DNA of 49,176 nt from NCBI RefSeq assembly GCF_010501055.1, contig NZ_QVMO01000023.1, positions 1-49,176 of the forward strand, read 5' to 3'. The notes beneath the pieces are model-generated. The model was not told the origin of the DNA. It was given only the letters and a program-made list of their open reading frames with translations, and did not search any database. This document shows, piece by piece, positions 32,695 through 40,858 of the stretch. Position 1 is the stretch's first letter; the number at the start of each line of letters is the position of its first letter. The stretch is from Dysgonomonas sp. 521 (GTDB taxonomy: Bacteria > Bacteroidota > Bacteroidia > Bacteroidales > Dysgonomonadaceae). A program made the translations under genes and the position numbers.

Positions 32695-34848
32695 TTATTT
32701 AACGAATCCTCTGTTCTTCAGTAGGTAAACCGGATTAGGCTCCGCGCCCCTGAAATTCTTGTATAATGTCATAGGTTCGTCAGAACCTCCTTTCGACAAG
32801 ACGTTTTCGCGGAACGATTTAGCTGTAGCCTGATCGAAGATATTGCCTTTTTCTACAAAAGCCTGGAAGGCATCCGAGTCAAGCACCTCCGACCACAGGT
32901 AGCTGTAGTATCCTGCCGAGTAACCTCCGCTGAATACATGCTGGAAATACGTGCTTCTGTATCGTGGGATGATTTCAGAGATCAGCCCTATTTCTTTCAT
33001 CGCGTCTGCTTCAAACTTGTCTACGTCCAGTTTTTCAAGACCTTCGCCCTGTTTTGTATCGAACATCGGAGACGATTTTGTCAGGGTATACCATTTCATA
33101 TCCAGAATAGCGGCAGCCACAAGCTCTGTGGTGCGGAATCCCTGATTGAAATAACCCGCGTTCTGTATCTTCTGTATCAGTTCGTTCGGTATCGCTTCTC
33201 CTGTTTCGTAATGTTTCGCGTACATTTTCAGCACTTCCGGTTCGAATGCCCAATGCTCCATTACCTGTGACGGAAGCTCTACAAAGTCGCGTACGACAGC
33301 AGTTCCCGAAACCCCGTTGTATGTACATTTCGACAATAGCCCGTGCAAGCCGTGGCCAAACTCGTGGAACATTGTCTCTACCTGATCTAATGTCAGAAGA
33401 GCGGGTTTTCCGTCTGTAGGAGCGTTGTAGTTACCTACATTGTATATCAGCGGATGAACAAACTCGCCTTTGAATACTTCCTGTTTGCGGAAACTGCTCA
33501 TCCATGCTCCCGGGCGTTTACCCTGACGGGCAAAGTCGTCAAAATAGATGATCCCTATAAATGAACCGTCCGCATCGCTTACCTCATAAGCCTTTACGTC
33601 TTGCTGATGCACAGGGATATCCTTCTTTTGCTTGAAGGTAATGCCATACAGCTTGTTTGCCACGGCAAATACTCCCTCACGCACATTGTCAGCCTTGAAG
33701 TATGGCTTCAGGGCTTCTTCATCCAACGCGTATTTTTCTTTACGAAGCTTTTCGGCATAGTACCACCAGTCCCAGGATTCTATCTTGATGTCTTTTCCTT
33801 CTTTTTTGGCTATAGCCTGTAGCTCGGCCGATTCTTTCTTAGCCTGAGGCAACGCGTATTTCCATATATTGTCAAGCAAGCCCATCACATTAGCCGGAGT
33901 TTTGGCCATTGTTTCTTCCAGTACATAGTCGGCATGGGAGGCGTAACCGAGCAGGTTTGCCTTTTCCAGTCTCAGGCCTACTATTTTCTTTATATTTTCT
34001 TTGTTGTCGAACTCATTGCCGTTATCGCCACGCATGTACATGGCTTTGTACAGCTTTTCGCGCAGGTCGCGGTTGTCGGCATATTGCAGGAAGGGTTCCC
34101 AGCTTGGTTTGCTCAGCCCGAATACCCATTTGCCTTCGAGGCCTTTGTCTTTTGCCATTTTGGCGGCGGCCGCTATTACATCGTCTGGCAATCCGGCAAG
34201 GTCTTCTTTTTTGTCTATTACCAACTGGTAGTTATCCGTTTCTTTCAGCAGGTTCTGGTTGAAGTTCAACGAAGCGTTGCTCAGTTCCTTGTTTATCTCA
34301 CGCAGGCGCGCCTGTTTAGAGCCATCTAGTAAGATACCCGAACGTACAAAACCTTTATATGTTTTCTTCAACAGCATTTTCTGCTCGGTGGTCAGGCTCT
34401 TTGTGCTGATAGTATCGTCATATACAGCCTTGATGCGGGCAAAAAGCTTTTCGTTGAAGTTGATATTATCGTAATGCTCGGTACGCTTTGGCGTAATCTC
34501 TTTCTCGATAGCCTGATATGTAGAATCCGACATCGTACCCGTCATTATGCCCAGTACGGCGCCTACCCTGTCCAGCATTTTGCCGGATTCGTCCAGAGCC
34601 ACAACCGTATTCTCGAATGTAGCCGGTTCGGAGTTGTTTACAATGGAGTCTATCTCGGCATCATGACGTTTCATACCTTCCTCAAAGGCAGGCAGGAAGT
34701 GCTCCGCTTTTATCTTATCGAAAGGAGGGACTCCCTCCGGGGTGCTAAACTCGGAAAAGAAAGGGTTATCTTTCGCATCCTTATTGCTTGTAGTATTACA
34801 AGAATAGACCATAATTGAAAAACTAAGAATAAATAAGATTTTCTTCAT
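32695..34848 (-). CDS. M3-family metallopeptidase lipoprotein (Dcp-like)
   Basis: A 717-residue zinc oligopeptidase of family M3, closest in layout to dipeptidyl carboxypeptidase (Dcp). The N-terminus is a lipoprotein signal (MKKILFILSFSIMVYSC, Cys17), so it is membrane-anchored in the envelope rather than cytoplasmic as in E. coli. The start of the mature form FFSEFSTPEGVPPFDKIKAEHFLPAFEEGM is typical of Bacteroidota homologues. The zinc motif is HEFGH (His495, Glu496, His499), with a downstream Glu in RDFVELPSQVMEHW. The conserved C-terminus includes RYRSTYFQHVFSGGYSAGYYSYLWSE. A candidate promoter lies upstream. It probably trims periplasmic peptides for nutrition. Confidence 0.92.
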   Translation of the reverse strand: MKKILFILSFSIMVYSCNTTSNKDAKDNPFFSEFSTPEGVPPFDKIKAEHFLPAFEEGMKRHDAEIDSIVNNSEPATFENTVVALDESGKMLDRVGAVLGIMTGTMSDSTYQAIEKEITPKRTEHYDNINFNEKLFARIKAVYDDTISTKSLTTEQKMLLKKTYKGFVRSGILLDGSKQARLREINKELSNASLNFNQNLLKETDNYQLVIDKKEDLAGLPDDVIAAAAKMAKDKGLEGKWVFGLSKPSWEPFLQYADNRDLREKLYKAMYMRGDNGNEFDNKENIKKIVGLRLEKANLLGYASHADYVLEETMAKTPANVMGLLDNIWKYALPQAKKESAELQAIAKKEGKDIKIESWDWWYYAEKLRKEKYALDEEALKPYFKADNVREGVFAVANKLYGITFKQKKDIPVHQQDVKAYEVSDADGSFIGIIYFDDFARQGKRPGAWMSSFRKQEVFKGEFVHPLIYNVGNYNAPTDGKPALLTLDQVETMFHEFGHGLHGLLSKCTYNGVSGTAVVRDFVELPSQVMEHWAFEPEVLKMYAKHYETGEAIPNELIQKIQNAGYFNQGFRTTELVAAAILDMKWYTLTKSSPMFDTKQGEGLEKLDVDKFEADAMKEIGLISEIIPRYRSTYFQHVFSGGYSAGYYSYLWSEVLDSDAFQAFVEKGNIFDQATAKSFRENVLSKGGSDEPMTLYKNFRGAEPNPVYLLKNRGFVK

Positions 34849-34886
34849 ACAAATAAGTTAATTGTGTGAATGATTAGATTTTAGCG

Positions 34887-34917
34887 CAAATGTAAGTAAA
34901 AATTGCTTCGGAGCGAA
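34887..34917 (-). promoter_or_regulatory. Candidate promoter for the M3 peptidase
   Basis: On the minus strand TTCG-N19-TACATTTG: the -7 box is a full TAnnTTTG match and the -33 box differs by one base. It lies 38 nt before the ATG. Confidence 0.45.
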
Positions 34918-35012
34918 ACTATTTAGGCGGTATCAGTCATAAAAAACAATCGAATTAACAAAAAATCCGATTAATTTTCTTAAACTTGTATAGTTTAATT
35001 TTTATTGACCCC

Positions 35013-35414
35013 ATGAACATATTTCGAATGAAACGCAATCTCCTTTATCTCCTTCTCTTTATTGGCCTCATTTCGTTCACTCACTGTACGGGCAGCATCG
35101 AAAGCCGCTTGCAGACCATTGCGAAAGAGACAAACAAAGATTGCCCCAAAATACTGGATAACTGGACACGTCTGGACAGCTGTGTTGCCGTAGGCGGCAG
35201 CGACTTTGAGTACCACCTCACCATCATGCAGATAGTGATTGCGGATACGACAAACTTTAAGACGCAGTTGAAGCCGCAACTGGTACAGGTATTGAAAACA
35301 ATGCCCGACCTGAAGATATTCAGGGATAATGATATAACCGTGAAATATACATATAACGATGCTGATGGCAAATACATATTTTCTGAGGTTATTGCACCTC
35401 AGGAGTACAAATAA
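35013..35414 (+). CDS. Small lipoprotein, unknown function
   Basis: A 133-residue protein if the first ATG is used; a second in-frame ATG five codons on (MKRNLLYLLLFIGLISFTHC) gives a cleaner lipoprotein signal with the lipid Cys in FTHCTG. An upstream TTG frame is rejected. The mature part contains CPKILDNWTRLDSCVAVGGSDFEYHLTI and ends with LKIFRDNDITVKYTYNDADGKYIFSEVIAPQEY. This helix-then-strands pattern is common in small Bacteroidota envelope proteins without a named function. The DUF805 gene begins 24 nt later on the same strand and is probably cotranscribed. Confidence 0.6.
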   Translation: MNIFRMKRNLLYLLLFIGLISFTHCTGSIESRLQTIAKETNKDCPKILDNWTRLDSCVAVGGSDFEYHLTIMQIVIADTTNFKTQLKPQLVQVLKTMPDLKIFRDNDITVKYTYNDADGKYIFSEVIAPQEYK

Positions 35415-35438
35415 CAAACTATATAATACGAAAAGCAA

Positions 35439-35834
35439 ATGACTATGGACCAAAAACAACGCATGTTTCAAAACCCGTTTTCTATCAGAGGCCGTATACG
35501 CAGGCTCGAATATGGGATCAGCTACCTTATCTATATGGCTTACTATATGATTGTAGGCCTTGTAACAAGCTTTATGCAGAACGGAGACAGCCCGCTCGCC
35601 CTTCTGTTCTTTATACTGATGCTTCCGGCCTTCTGGTTTATGATTGCACAAGGTACAAAGAGGTGTCACGACAGGGACAATAGCGGATGGTACCAGATAA
35701 TACCTTTCTATGGGCTTGTAATGCTGTTTGGCGACGGCGACTATGGCGAAAATGATTATGGCTATAACCCGAAAGGATTAGGCAACGAGGATATAGATGA
35801 AATGATAAATGAAATAGGAACTCCGGAACAATGA
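35439..35834 (+). CDS. DUF805 membrane protein
   Basis: A 131-residue inner-membrane protein of the DUF805 (YhaH-like) family. The N-terminal FQNPFSIRGRIRRLEYGISYLI matches the family's F-x-GR-x-R-R-x-E[YF] start. Three hydrophobic helices follow (about 27-43, 50-67 and 80-92). The family signature QGTKRCHDRDNSGWYQIIPFYGLVMLFGDGDYGENDYG (R-x-HD-x-x-x-SGW) is intact. Function is unknown. A second ATG two codons downstream is also possible. It follows the small lipoprotein gene closely. Confidence 0.85.
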   Translation: MTMDQKQRMFQNPFSIRGRIRRLEYGISYLIYMAYYMIVGLVTSFMQNGDSPLALLFFILMLPAFWFMIAQGTKRCHDRDNSGWYQIIPFYGLVMLFGDGDYGENDYGYNPKGLGNEDIDEMINEIGTPEQ

Positions 35835-35883
35835 AATAGGAGAGCTTAGTAATGAAATATATTTATTACAACATATTCAACTG

Positions 35884-35947
35884 TAGGGGCGCATTGCATA
35901 CGCCCGAAAACAGAAACCCGTGAATGGGCGTATGCAATACGCCCCTA
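35884..35947. repeat. Inverted repeat GGGCGTATTGCAATACGCCC type
   Basis: Two 22-bp arms, TAGGGGCG(C/T)ATTGCATACGCCC, are inverted around a 20-nt spacer, with a single mismatch. This resembles scattered intergenic repeats of Bacteroidota. It lies between DUF805 and YhcH genes and could fold into a strong RNA hairpin; no T-run follows, so it is not a classical terminator. Confidence 0.65.
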
Positions 35948-35971
35948 CTCAATAAATATAAAATAATAGAT

Positions 35972-36418
35972 ATGATATTAGATAATTTAGCAAACTCGGC
36001 ATTATACGAGCAATTGCACCCCTTATTTAAAGAAGCGTTCGAATACCTGAAATCCGTCGATTTTGCGAAAGCGGAGGTAGGCAAAACAGAGTTGAAGGGT
36101 AAAGACCTCTTCCTGATGGTAAGCGACAGTAACCTGAAACCGCAGGAAGAAGCCCGACTGGAAGTCCACAACAAGTATATAGACATACAACTACCGGTAA
36201 GTAAGGCTGAAAGATTTGGCTGGAAAGCGCGGAAAGAGCTGAATGACGCTATTGAACCCTTCAATGAAGAAAGAGATATCCAGTTCTTCGCCGACAAATA
36301 TGAAACTCAATTCACAGTTTCCCCCGGCGACTTCCTTATCTTCTTTCCCGAAGACGGACATGCGCCGTGTATCGGCGAAGGTCAGGTAAGAAAAGTGGTA
36401 GTAAAAATAAGAATATAA
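35972..36418 (+). CDS. YhcH/YjgK/YiaL family protein
   Basis: A 148-residue cupin-like protein of the YhcH/YjgK/YiaL family (DUF386), linked in other bacteria to sialic acid or other sugar catabolism. The start giving MILDNLANSALYEQLHPLF is preferred; a longer reading would begin within the inverted repeat. Conserved parts are LKGKDLFLMVSDSNLKPQEEARLEVHNKYIDIQLPVSKAERFGW, with a His-x3-Tyr-x-Asp element, and FLIFFPEDGHAPCIGEGQVRKVVVKI, with the second His. These are the usual metal-ligand segments. No sugar operon is adjacent, so the substrate stays open. AT-rich inverted repeats separate it from glgB. Confidence 0.88.
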   Translation: MILDNLANSALYEQLHPLFKEAFEYLKSVDFAKAEVGKTELKGKDLFLMVSDSNLKPQEEARLEVHNKYIDIQLPVSKAERFGWKARKELNDAIEPFNEERDIQFFADKYETQFTVSPGDFLIFFPEDGHAPCIGEGQVRKVVVKIRI

Positions 36419-36516
36419 ACTAATTGAGAATGAAGAATGAAAAATAAAGAATTATGAGTTATAAATCCTCTGATTTTAATTATTCATTCTTAATTCTTAA
36501 TTCTTAATTGAATAAT

Positions 36517-38523
36517 ATGCTTAAATTCATTAAAAACGATCCGTGGCTGAAACCTTACGCCGAAGCAATAGAAGGCCGTTACAACTATGTGCTGAAAAGA
36601 GAGGCCGATTTGACGAACAATGGCAAAATATCCCTGTCGGATTTCGCATCGGGGCATCTGTACTTTGGGCTTCACAAGACAAAAAAGTCGTGGATATTCA
36701 GGGAATGGGCTCCGAATGCTACCGCCATTTATATGGTAGGCGACTTCAACGGCTGGCAAAAGAATGATGAATTTAAGCTGCATCCCAAGTCCAACGGCGA
36801 ATGGGAGATAGAACTGCCACTGGATAAAATCAGGCATCAGGACTTATTCAAGCTTGTCGTCTGCTGGAACGGAGGCGAGGGCGAACGCATACCGGCATGG
36901 ATAACAAGGGTGGTGCAGGACGAATATACCAAAATATTCAGCGCGCAGGTATGGGATCCCGAAACGCCTTACGAGTTCAAGAAGAAAAAGTTCAAACCGA
37001 AAACCGACCCGCTTTTGATTTACGAATGCCATATCGGTATGGCTGCCGAAGCGGAGAAAGTAGGTACTTATGAAGAGTTCAGGCTGAATGTACTCCCACG
37101 TATCAAGGATGACGGGTACAACGCCATTCAGATAATGGCGATACAGGAACATCCGTATTACGGTTCGTTCGGCTACCATGTTTCCAGCTTCTTTGCGGCA
37201 TCTTCCCGTTTTGGCACACCCGACGAATTGAAACACCTGATAGACGATGCCCACGCTATGGGTATCGCCGTGATAATGGATATTGTGCATTCGCATGCCG
37301 TAAAGAACGAAACCGAAGGGCTGGGACGCTTCGATGGGTCATACACGCAATACTTCCACGGAGGCAGCCGGCGCGAGCATCCGGCATGGGACTCCCTGAA
37401 TTTCGATTACGGAAAAAATCAGGTAGTACACTTCCTGCTGTCCAACTGCAAATTCTGGCTCGACGAATACAACTTCGACGGCTTCCGCTTCGACGGGGTC
37501 ACATCGATGCTCTATTACAGCCACGGGCTGGGCGATAATTTCGCAGGGTATCAGGACTACTACAACGGCAACGAGGACGACGAGGCCATCTGCTACCTTA
37601 CGCTTGCCAACAAGCTGATTCACGAGGTGCGCCCCCACGCCATTACCATAGCCGAAGAGGTAAGCGGTATGCCGGGGCTGGCTGCAAAAATAAAAGACGG
37701 CGGCTATGGCTTCGATTACCGCATGGCGATGAATATACCCGACTACTGGATAAAGATAATCAAAGAACGGAAAGATGAGGAATGGCATCCTACAGGCATA
37801 TTCTGGGAGCTGACCAACCGCCGCGAGGATGAGAAAACAATATCGTATGCCGAAAGCCACGACCAGGCGCTGGTGGGCGATAAGACTATCATCTTCCGCC
37901 TGATAGACGCCGATATGTACTGGTATATGTCGAAGCATTACGGCAGTTCGTATATGACGGACAGGGGTATCGCCCTGCATAAGATGATACGCCTTGCGAC
38001 TGCCTCTACTATCAATGGCGGCTACCTCAACTTTATGGGAAATGAGTTTGGGCATCCCGAGTGGGTCGATTTTCCGCGCGAGGGCAACGGGTGGTCATAT
38101 AAGTACGCGCGCCGACAATGGTGGCTGGCCGACAACAAAGACCTCAAATACCACTATCTGGGCGACTTCGACAAGGCGATGCTTTCGCTTATTACCTCTG
38201 TAAAGAAATTTGAAAAGACGCCTGTTATCAGGCTTTGGGATAAGGATGAAGATCAGGTGCTTGCTTATATGAGAGAAAAGCTGATATTCGTATTCAACTT
38301 CAACCCAAGTAAATCGTTTACCGACTACGGATTCCTTGCTCCTGAAGGTAAATATCAGGTAGTACTGGATACAGACTCTCCCGATTTTGGAGGAAACGGG
38401 CTGACTGATGACTCAGTGGAACATTTTACTATCTATGACGAATTGTATCACAAAGATGGTAAAGGCTGGCTGAAACTGTATATTCCGGCACGTTCGGCTT
38501 TTGTGTTGAAGAGGATGGATTAA
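36517..38523 (+). CDS. glgB: 1,4-alpha-glucan branching enzyme (GH13_8)
   Basis: A 668-residue branching enzyme that makes alpha-1,6 links in glycogen. The layout is the eukaryote-like GH13_8 type, as is usual in Bacteroidota: a CBM48 domain at about 60-150 (WIFREWAPNATAIYMVGDFNGWQ), then the (beta/alpha)8 barrel. Catalytic residues are the nucleophile Asp326 (FRFDGVTSML), the acid Glu380 (AEEVSGMPG) and Asp449 (YAESHDQAL); DIVHSHAV is the first conserved region. The C-terminal beta domain ends in IPARSAFVLKRMD. The ATG three codons after an alternative TTG is the better start. A strong terminator follows. No other glg gene is adjacent. Confidence 0.95.
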   Translation: MLKFIKNDPWLKPYAEAIEGRYNYVLKREADLTNNGKISLSDFASGHLYFGLHKTKKSWIFREWAPNATAIYMVGDFNGWQKNDEFKLHPKSNGEWEIELPLDKIRHQDLFKLVVCWNGGEGERIPAWITRVVQDEYTKIFSAQVWDPETPYEFKKKKFKPKTDPLLIYECHIGMAAEAEKVGTYEEFRLNVLPRIKDDGYNAIQIMAIQEHPYYGSFGYHVSSFFAASSRFGTPDELKHLIDDAHAMGIAVIMDIVHSHAVKNETEGLGRFDGSYTQYFHGGSRREHPAWDSLNFDYGKNQVVHFLLSNCKFWLDEYNFDGFRFDGVTSMLYYSHGLGDNFAGYQDYYNGNEDDEAICYLTLANKLIHEVRPHAITIAEEVSGMPGLAAKIKDGGYGFDYRMAMNIPDYWIKIIKERKDEEWHPTGIFWELTNRREDEKTISYAESHDQALVGDKTIIFRLIDADMYWYMSKHYGSSYMTDRGIALHKMIRLATASTINGGYLNFMGNEFGHPEWVDFPREGNGWSYKYARRQWWLADNKDLKYHYLGDFDKAMLSLITSVKKFEKTPVIRLWDKDEDQVLAYMREKLIFVFNFNPSKSFTDYGFLAPEGKYQVVLDTDSPDFGGNGLTDDSVEHFTIYDELYHKDGKGWLKLYIPARSAFVLKRMD

Positions 38524-38537
38524 ATCTAAAATAAAAT

Positions 38538-38600
38538 GAGGGTATGTCAAAAGCCTGAAAGATCATAGTATTGCAGGTTTTTGACATGCCCTCTTTTTTT
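38538..38600. terminator. Strong bidirectional terminator
   Basis: Arms of about 20 bp pair almost fully (GAGGGTATGTCAAAAGCCTG with CAGGTTTTTGACATGCCCTC). A run of at least seven T follows on the plus strand and ATTTTATTTTAG follows on the minus strand. It sits between the convergent glgB and deformylase genes and can serve both. Confidence 0.85.
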
Positions 38601-38632
38601 ATTTGTGTCTCTATCAGGAGGGAGAACGGTTT

Positions 38633-39241
38633 TTATTCGGCTATCCTGTCGGTAAACAATATGCCTTGCAGGTGGTCGAACTCGTGCTGAAAAATGACTC
38701 CTGTATAGTCTTGGCCGCGTCCGCCTCCCGACAGGCGTTCCTTTACAGGCGTTCCCTTTTCGTCATAGTATTCTACATCTACCCACGCATAGCGCCGCGT
38801 AGTTCCCGACAGTTCGGGTACCGACAGGCAACCGTCGCCCTCAAAGAGGAATTCTTCTTCCGAATGCCCTGTAATACGCGGATTGATGGCTACCTGTACA
38901 GGCATTCCTTCTTTGTCGAGCCGCATAAAGAGGAACAGGTTGCGCCCTACGCCTACCTGCGGGGCGGCAATGCCTACACCCGATTCTACGGCAAGGGTAA
39001 GGTTGAGGCGCGAGATAAGGAGTTGCAGGTCTTTGTCCGACTCAATGTCCTTTGTGTCTATATCTATACTTTTCTTGCGCAGGAAAAGGGAATCCTTTTC
39101 ACTATTGGTCAGTAGCACCCTGAAAGGGGTGTCCGTTGCACCGCTATTTATCAGCGATTTTTCGTTGATTGTCATATATTTCACAGATTTACACGCAGAT
39201 ATGCTAACCGCAAGGATCAGTAGGTATATTATTTTTTTCAC
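38633..39241 (-). CDS. Lipoprotein-type peptide deformylase
   Basis: A 202-residue protein with all three deformylase motifs: GVGIAAPQVG (residues 88-97), EGDGCLSVPE (metal Cys138) and FQHEFDHLQG (His186, Glu187, His190). It differs from the housekeeping enzyme in carrying an N-terminal lipoprotein signal (MKKIIYLLILAVSISAC, Cys17). If processed, the enzyme would be outside the cytoplasm, away from its normal substrate, the formyl-Met of nascent chains. The second motif has two extra residues between E and C compared with EGCLS. A housekeeping def is expected elsewhere in the genome. A TATCTTTG box lies upstream. Alternatives: an envelope deformylase or an enzyme with another amide substrate. 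Confidence 0.85.
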   Translation of the reverse strand: MKKIIYLLILAVSISACKSVKYMTINEKSLINSGATDTPFRVLLTNSEKDSLFLRKKSIDIDTKDIESDKDLQLLISRLNLTLAVESGVGIAAPQVGVGRNLFLFMRLDKEGMPVQVAINPRITGHSEEEFLFEGDGCLSVPELSGTTRRYAWVDVEYYDEKGTPVKERLSGGGRGQDYTGVIFQHEFDHLQGILFTDRIAE

Positions 39242-39328
39242 TCCACGGCATGTTATTATTCGCGTACAAAGATACGGATTTTTTTAGAAGCTGTTACCTG
39301 CCCTCAACGAACAAGATGTATTCTGCGG

Positions 39329-39360
39329 CTTGCCTTTAAAAGTTAAAATAATTATTTTTG
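39329..39360 (+). promoter_or_regulatory. Candidate promoter for the thioesterase gene
   Basis: CTTG-N20-TATTTTTG: the -7 box fits TAnnTTTG and the -33 box differs by one base. Transcription would start about 9 nt before the ATG, giving a very short leader. On the other strand a TATCTTTG (39274-39267) may serve the divergent deformylase gene. Confidence 0.45.
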
Positions 39361-39375
39361 TAAAAAAATTATATC

Positions 39376-40089
39376 ATGTTTAGTATAGAGGAATATGTGA
39401 CTCCCAGTCGTACGGGCAGGGATGGCAAACTGAAATTTGTATCGGCTGTGGATATGATGCAGGATTGTTCGCAGCTGTGGATGAAGTCGGAACCTGTGCT
39501 GGAACAATATTTCGGCGAAAATAATATGGCTCAGCTACTGGCTTCGCGGCAGATGGATGTGCTGCGCATGCCTGAATACGGAGAGAGGCTTACGATAACA
39601 ACGAGCGTTTTCGAATGTCAGAATATTCAGGGGTACAGGAATACCGTTATCTACGACGAAGGGCATAAGCCATGTGTGGTAAGCTGGAGTACGGGTGCCT
39701 TCGTCAACTTGTCTACAAACAGGCTGGCCAAGGTGCCACAGGAAATATTTTCGGGAATGGTGTTCGACGATAAGGTGGAAATGGAATATCTGGACAGGAA
39801 AATCACCGTACCCGAAGGCGATGTGACGCAGTTCCCGCCCGTGCAGGTAATGAGCAACGATATTGATATGAACAGGCACATGAACAACGCGCATTATGTA
39901 CGTGTAGCTATGGAGTTTCTGCCCGAAGATTTCAGGACAGACAGGCTGCGGATAGAGTACAAGAAGCCTGCCGAAAAGGGAGATATGCTGTATCCTCGCC
40001 TGATAAGGACAGACAAGCCGTTGATATATATTCAATTGCTAGACGGGAATAGCCAGCCTCACGCCGTGATGGAATTTAGCCGGAAATAA
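39376..40089 (+). CDS. Acyl-ACP thioesterase
   Basis: A 237-residue double hot-dog thioesterase of the plant FatA-like family, which releases fatty acids from acyl carrier protein. The first hot-dog domain spans about 1-135 (FSIEEYVTPSRTGRDGKLKFVSAVDMMQDC; MPEYGERLTITTSVFECQNIQGYRNTVI). The second carries the conserved NDIDMNRHMNNAHYVRVAMEFLP element, with the Asn/His active-site residues. EYKKPAEKGDMLYPRL follows. The length and both halves are complete. In Bacteroidota such enzymes influence membrane fatty-acid supply. The neighbours are unrelated and the gene seems to stand alone. Confidence 0.9.
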   Translation: MFSIEEYVTPSRTGRDGKLKFVSAVDMMQDCSQLWMKSEPVLEQYFGENNMAQLLASRQMDVLRMPEYGERLTITTSVFECQNIQGYRNTVIYDEGHKPCVVSWSTGAFVNLSTNRLAKVPQEIFSGMVFDDKVEMEYLDRKITVPEGDVTQFPPVQVMSNDIDMNRHMNNAHYVRVAMEFLPEDFRTDRLRIEYKKPAEKGDMLYPRLIRTDKPLIYIQLLDGNSQPHAVMEFSRK

Positions 40090-40141
40090 GGAGTGGAGGT
40101 GCAGCAGAAAGCTCCCCTTGCCTTTTGTACTTTTACTTAAT

Positions 40142-40825
40142 TTATATTTCGCTGCCGGCCACTCTTTCCAATATTACCTTTACCATATCGGGACTGCCTT
40201 TCTGGACGACAATGGTTTTGTCGGCACACCCTGCCATCCTGAACGTGATACTCACACTTTCTTCATCGGGAACAGCTATGCAGAAATATCCCTCCTCGTT
40301 GCAATAAGTAAAAAACTCTGTGCCGCGTGGTACGAAAGGCAAGTTTTCGACCCATATCAGAGGCGTGAGCGCACGGCCACCCTCGTCCTGCACATAGCCC
40401 TCGATGTAACGCGCCTTAGCCATTTCCTTATCAATGAGGGAATCCCACTGTATGCGTTTGGGCGTTTTTTGCAGGCTTACCATTATCAGAGAGTCCCTGC
40501 CTACAGGGAACACTTTGGCCTGATAGTCGTCTATGTCCTCCAGGCTGCTGTAAGGCAGTTTATTATATTTGCTGTGGAATGTGAGGTAGATACTATCCCT
40601 GTCGGGTACACAAAGGGAAAACTTCCCGTTATGTCCGGTATGTCCCAATATCTGTGTTTTTGATTTATAAATGGATTCTACGCAGATATTCATAAGGGGC
40701 AGCCCTTCAGTATCTGTTACATATCCTGTGATATAACGTCCGGATTGTTGCTTTTGTAAAATATTGCAGCCAAACAGGAAAGTGCATAGTAGCGTGCAAG
40801 TAATGAGTTTGTAAATAGTTGTCAT
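40142..40825 (-). CDS. Carboxypeptidase-regulatory-like lipoprotein
   Basis: A 227-residue lipoprotein (signal ends FLFGCNIL; Cys20). It contains two beta-sandwich units like the CarboxypepD_reg domain: GRYITGYVTDTEGLPLMNICVESIYKSK...HTGHNGKFSLCVPDRDSIYLTFHSKY and ARYIEGYVQDEGGRALTPLIWVENLPFVPRGTEF...NEEGYFCIAVPDEESVSITF. Between them lies KTPKRIQWDSLIDKEMAKARYI, shared almost word for word with the upstream neighbour. Such domains often occur as N-terminal parts of SusC-like proteins; here they stand alone. It is the last gene of a four-gene minus-strand set, 33 nt after its paralogue. Function unknown. Confidence 0.75.
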   Translation of the reverse strand: MTTIYKLITCTLLCTFLFGCNILQKQQSGRYITGYVTDTEGLPLMNICVESIYKSKTQILGHTGHNGKFSLCVPDRDSIYLTFHSKYNKLPYSSLEDIDDYQAKVFPVGRDSLIMVSLQKTPKRIQWDSLIDKEMAKARYIEGYVQDEGGRALTPLIWVENLPFVPRGTEFFTYCNEEGYFCIAVPDEESVSITFRMAGCADKTIVVQKGSPDMVKVILERVAGSEI

Positions 40826-40858
40826 AAATGTTTGTATCGTTTGTTATTTTCGTTTATA

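Noticed and set aside
35924..35971. Earlier ATG for the YhcH-type protein inside the inverted repeat
   Set aside because: The added residues come from the palindrome; the ATG giving MILDNLANS matches the family start.
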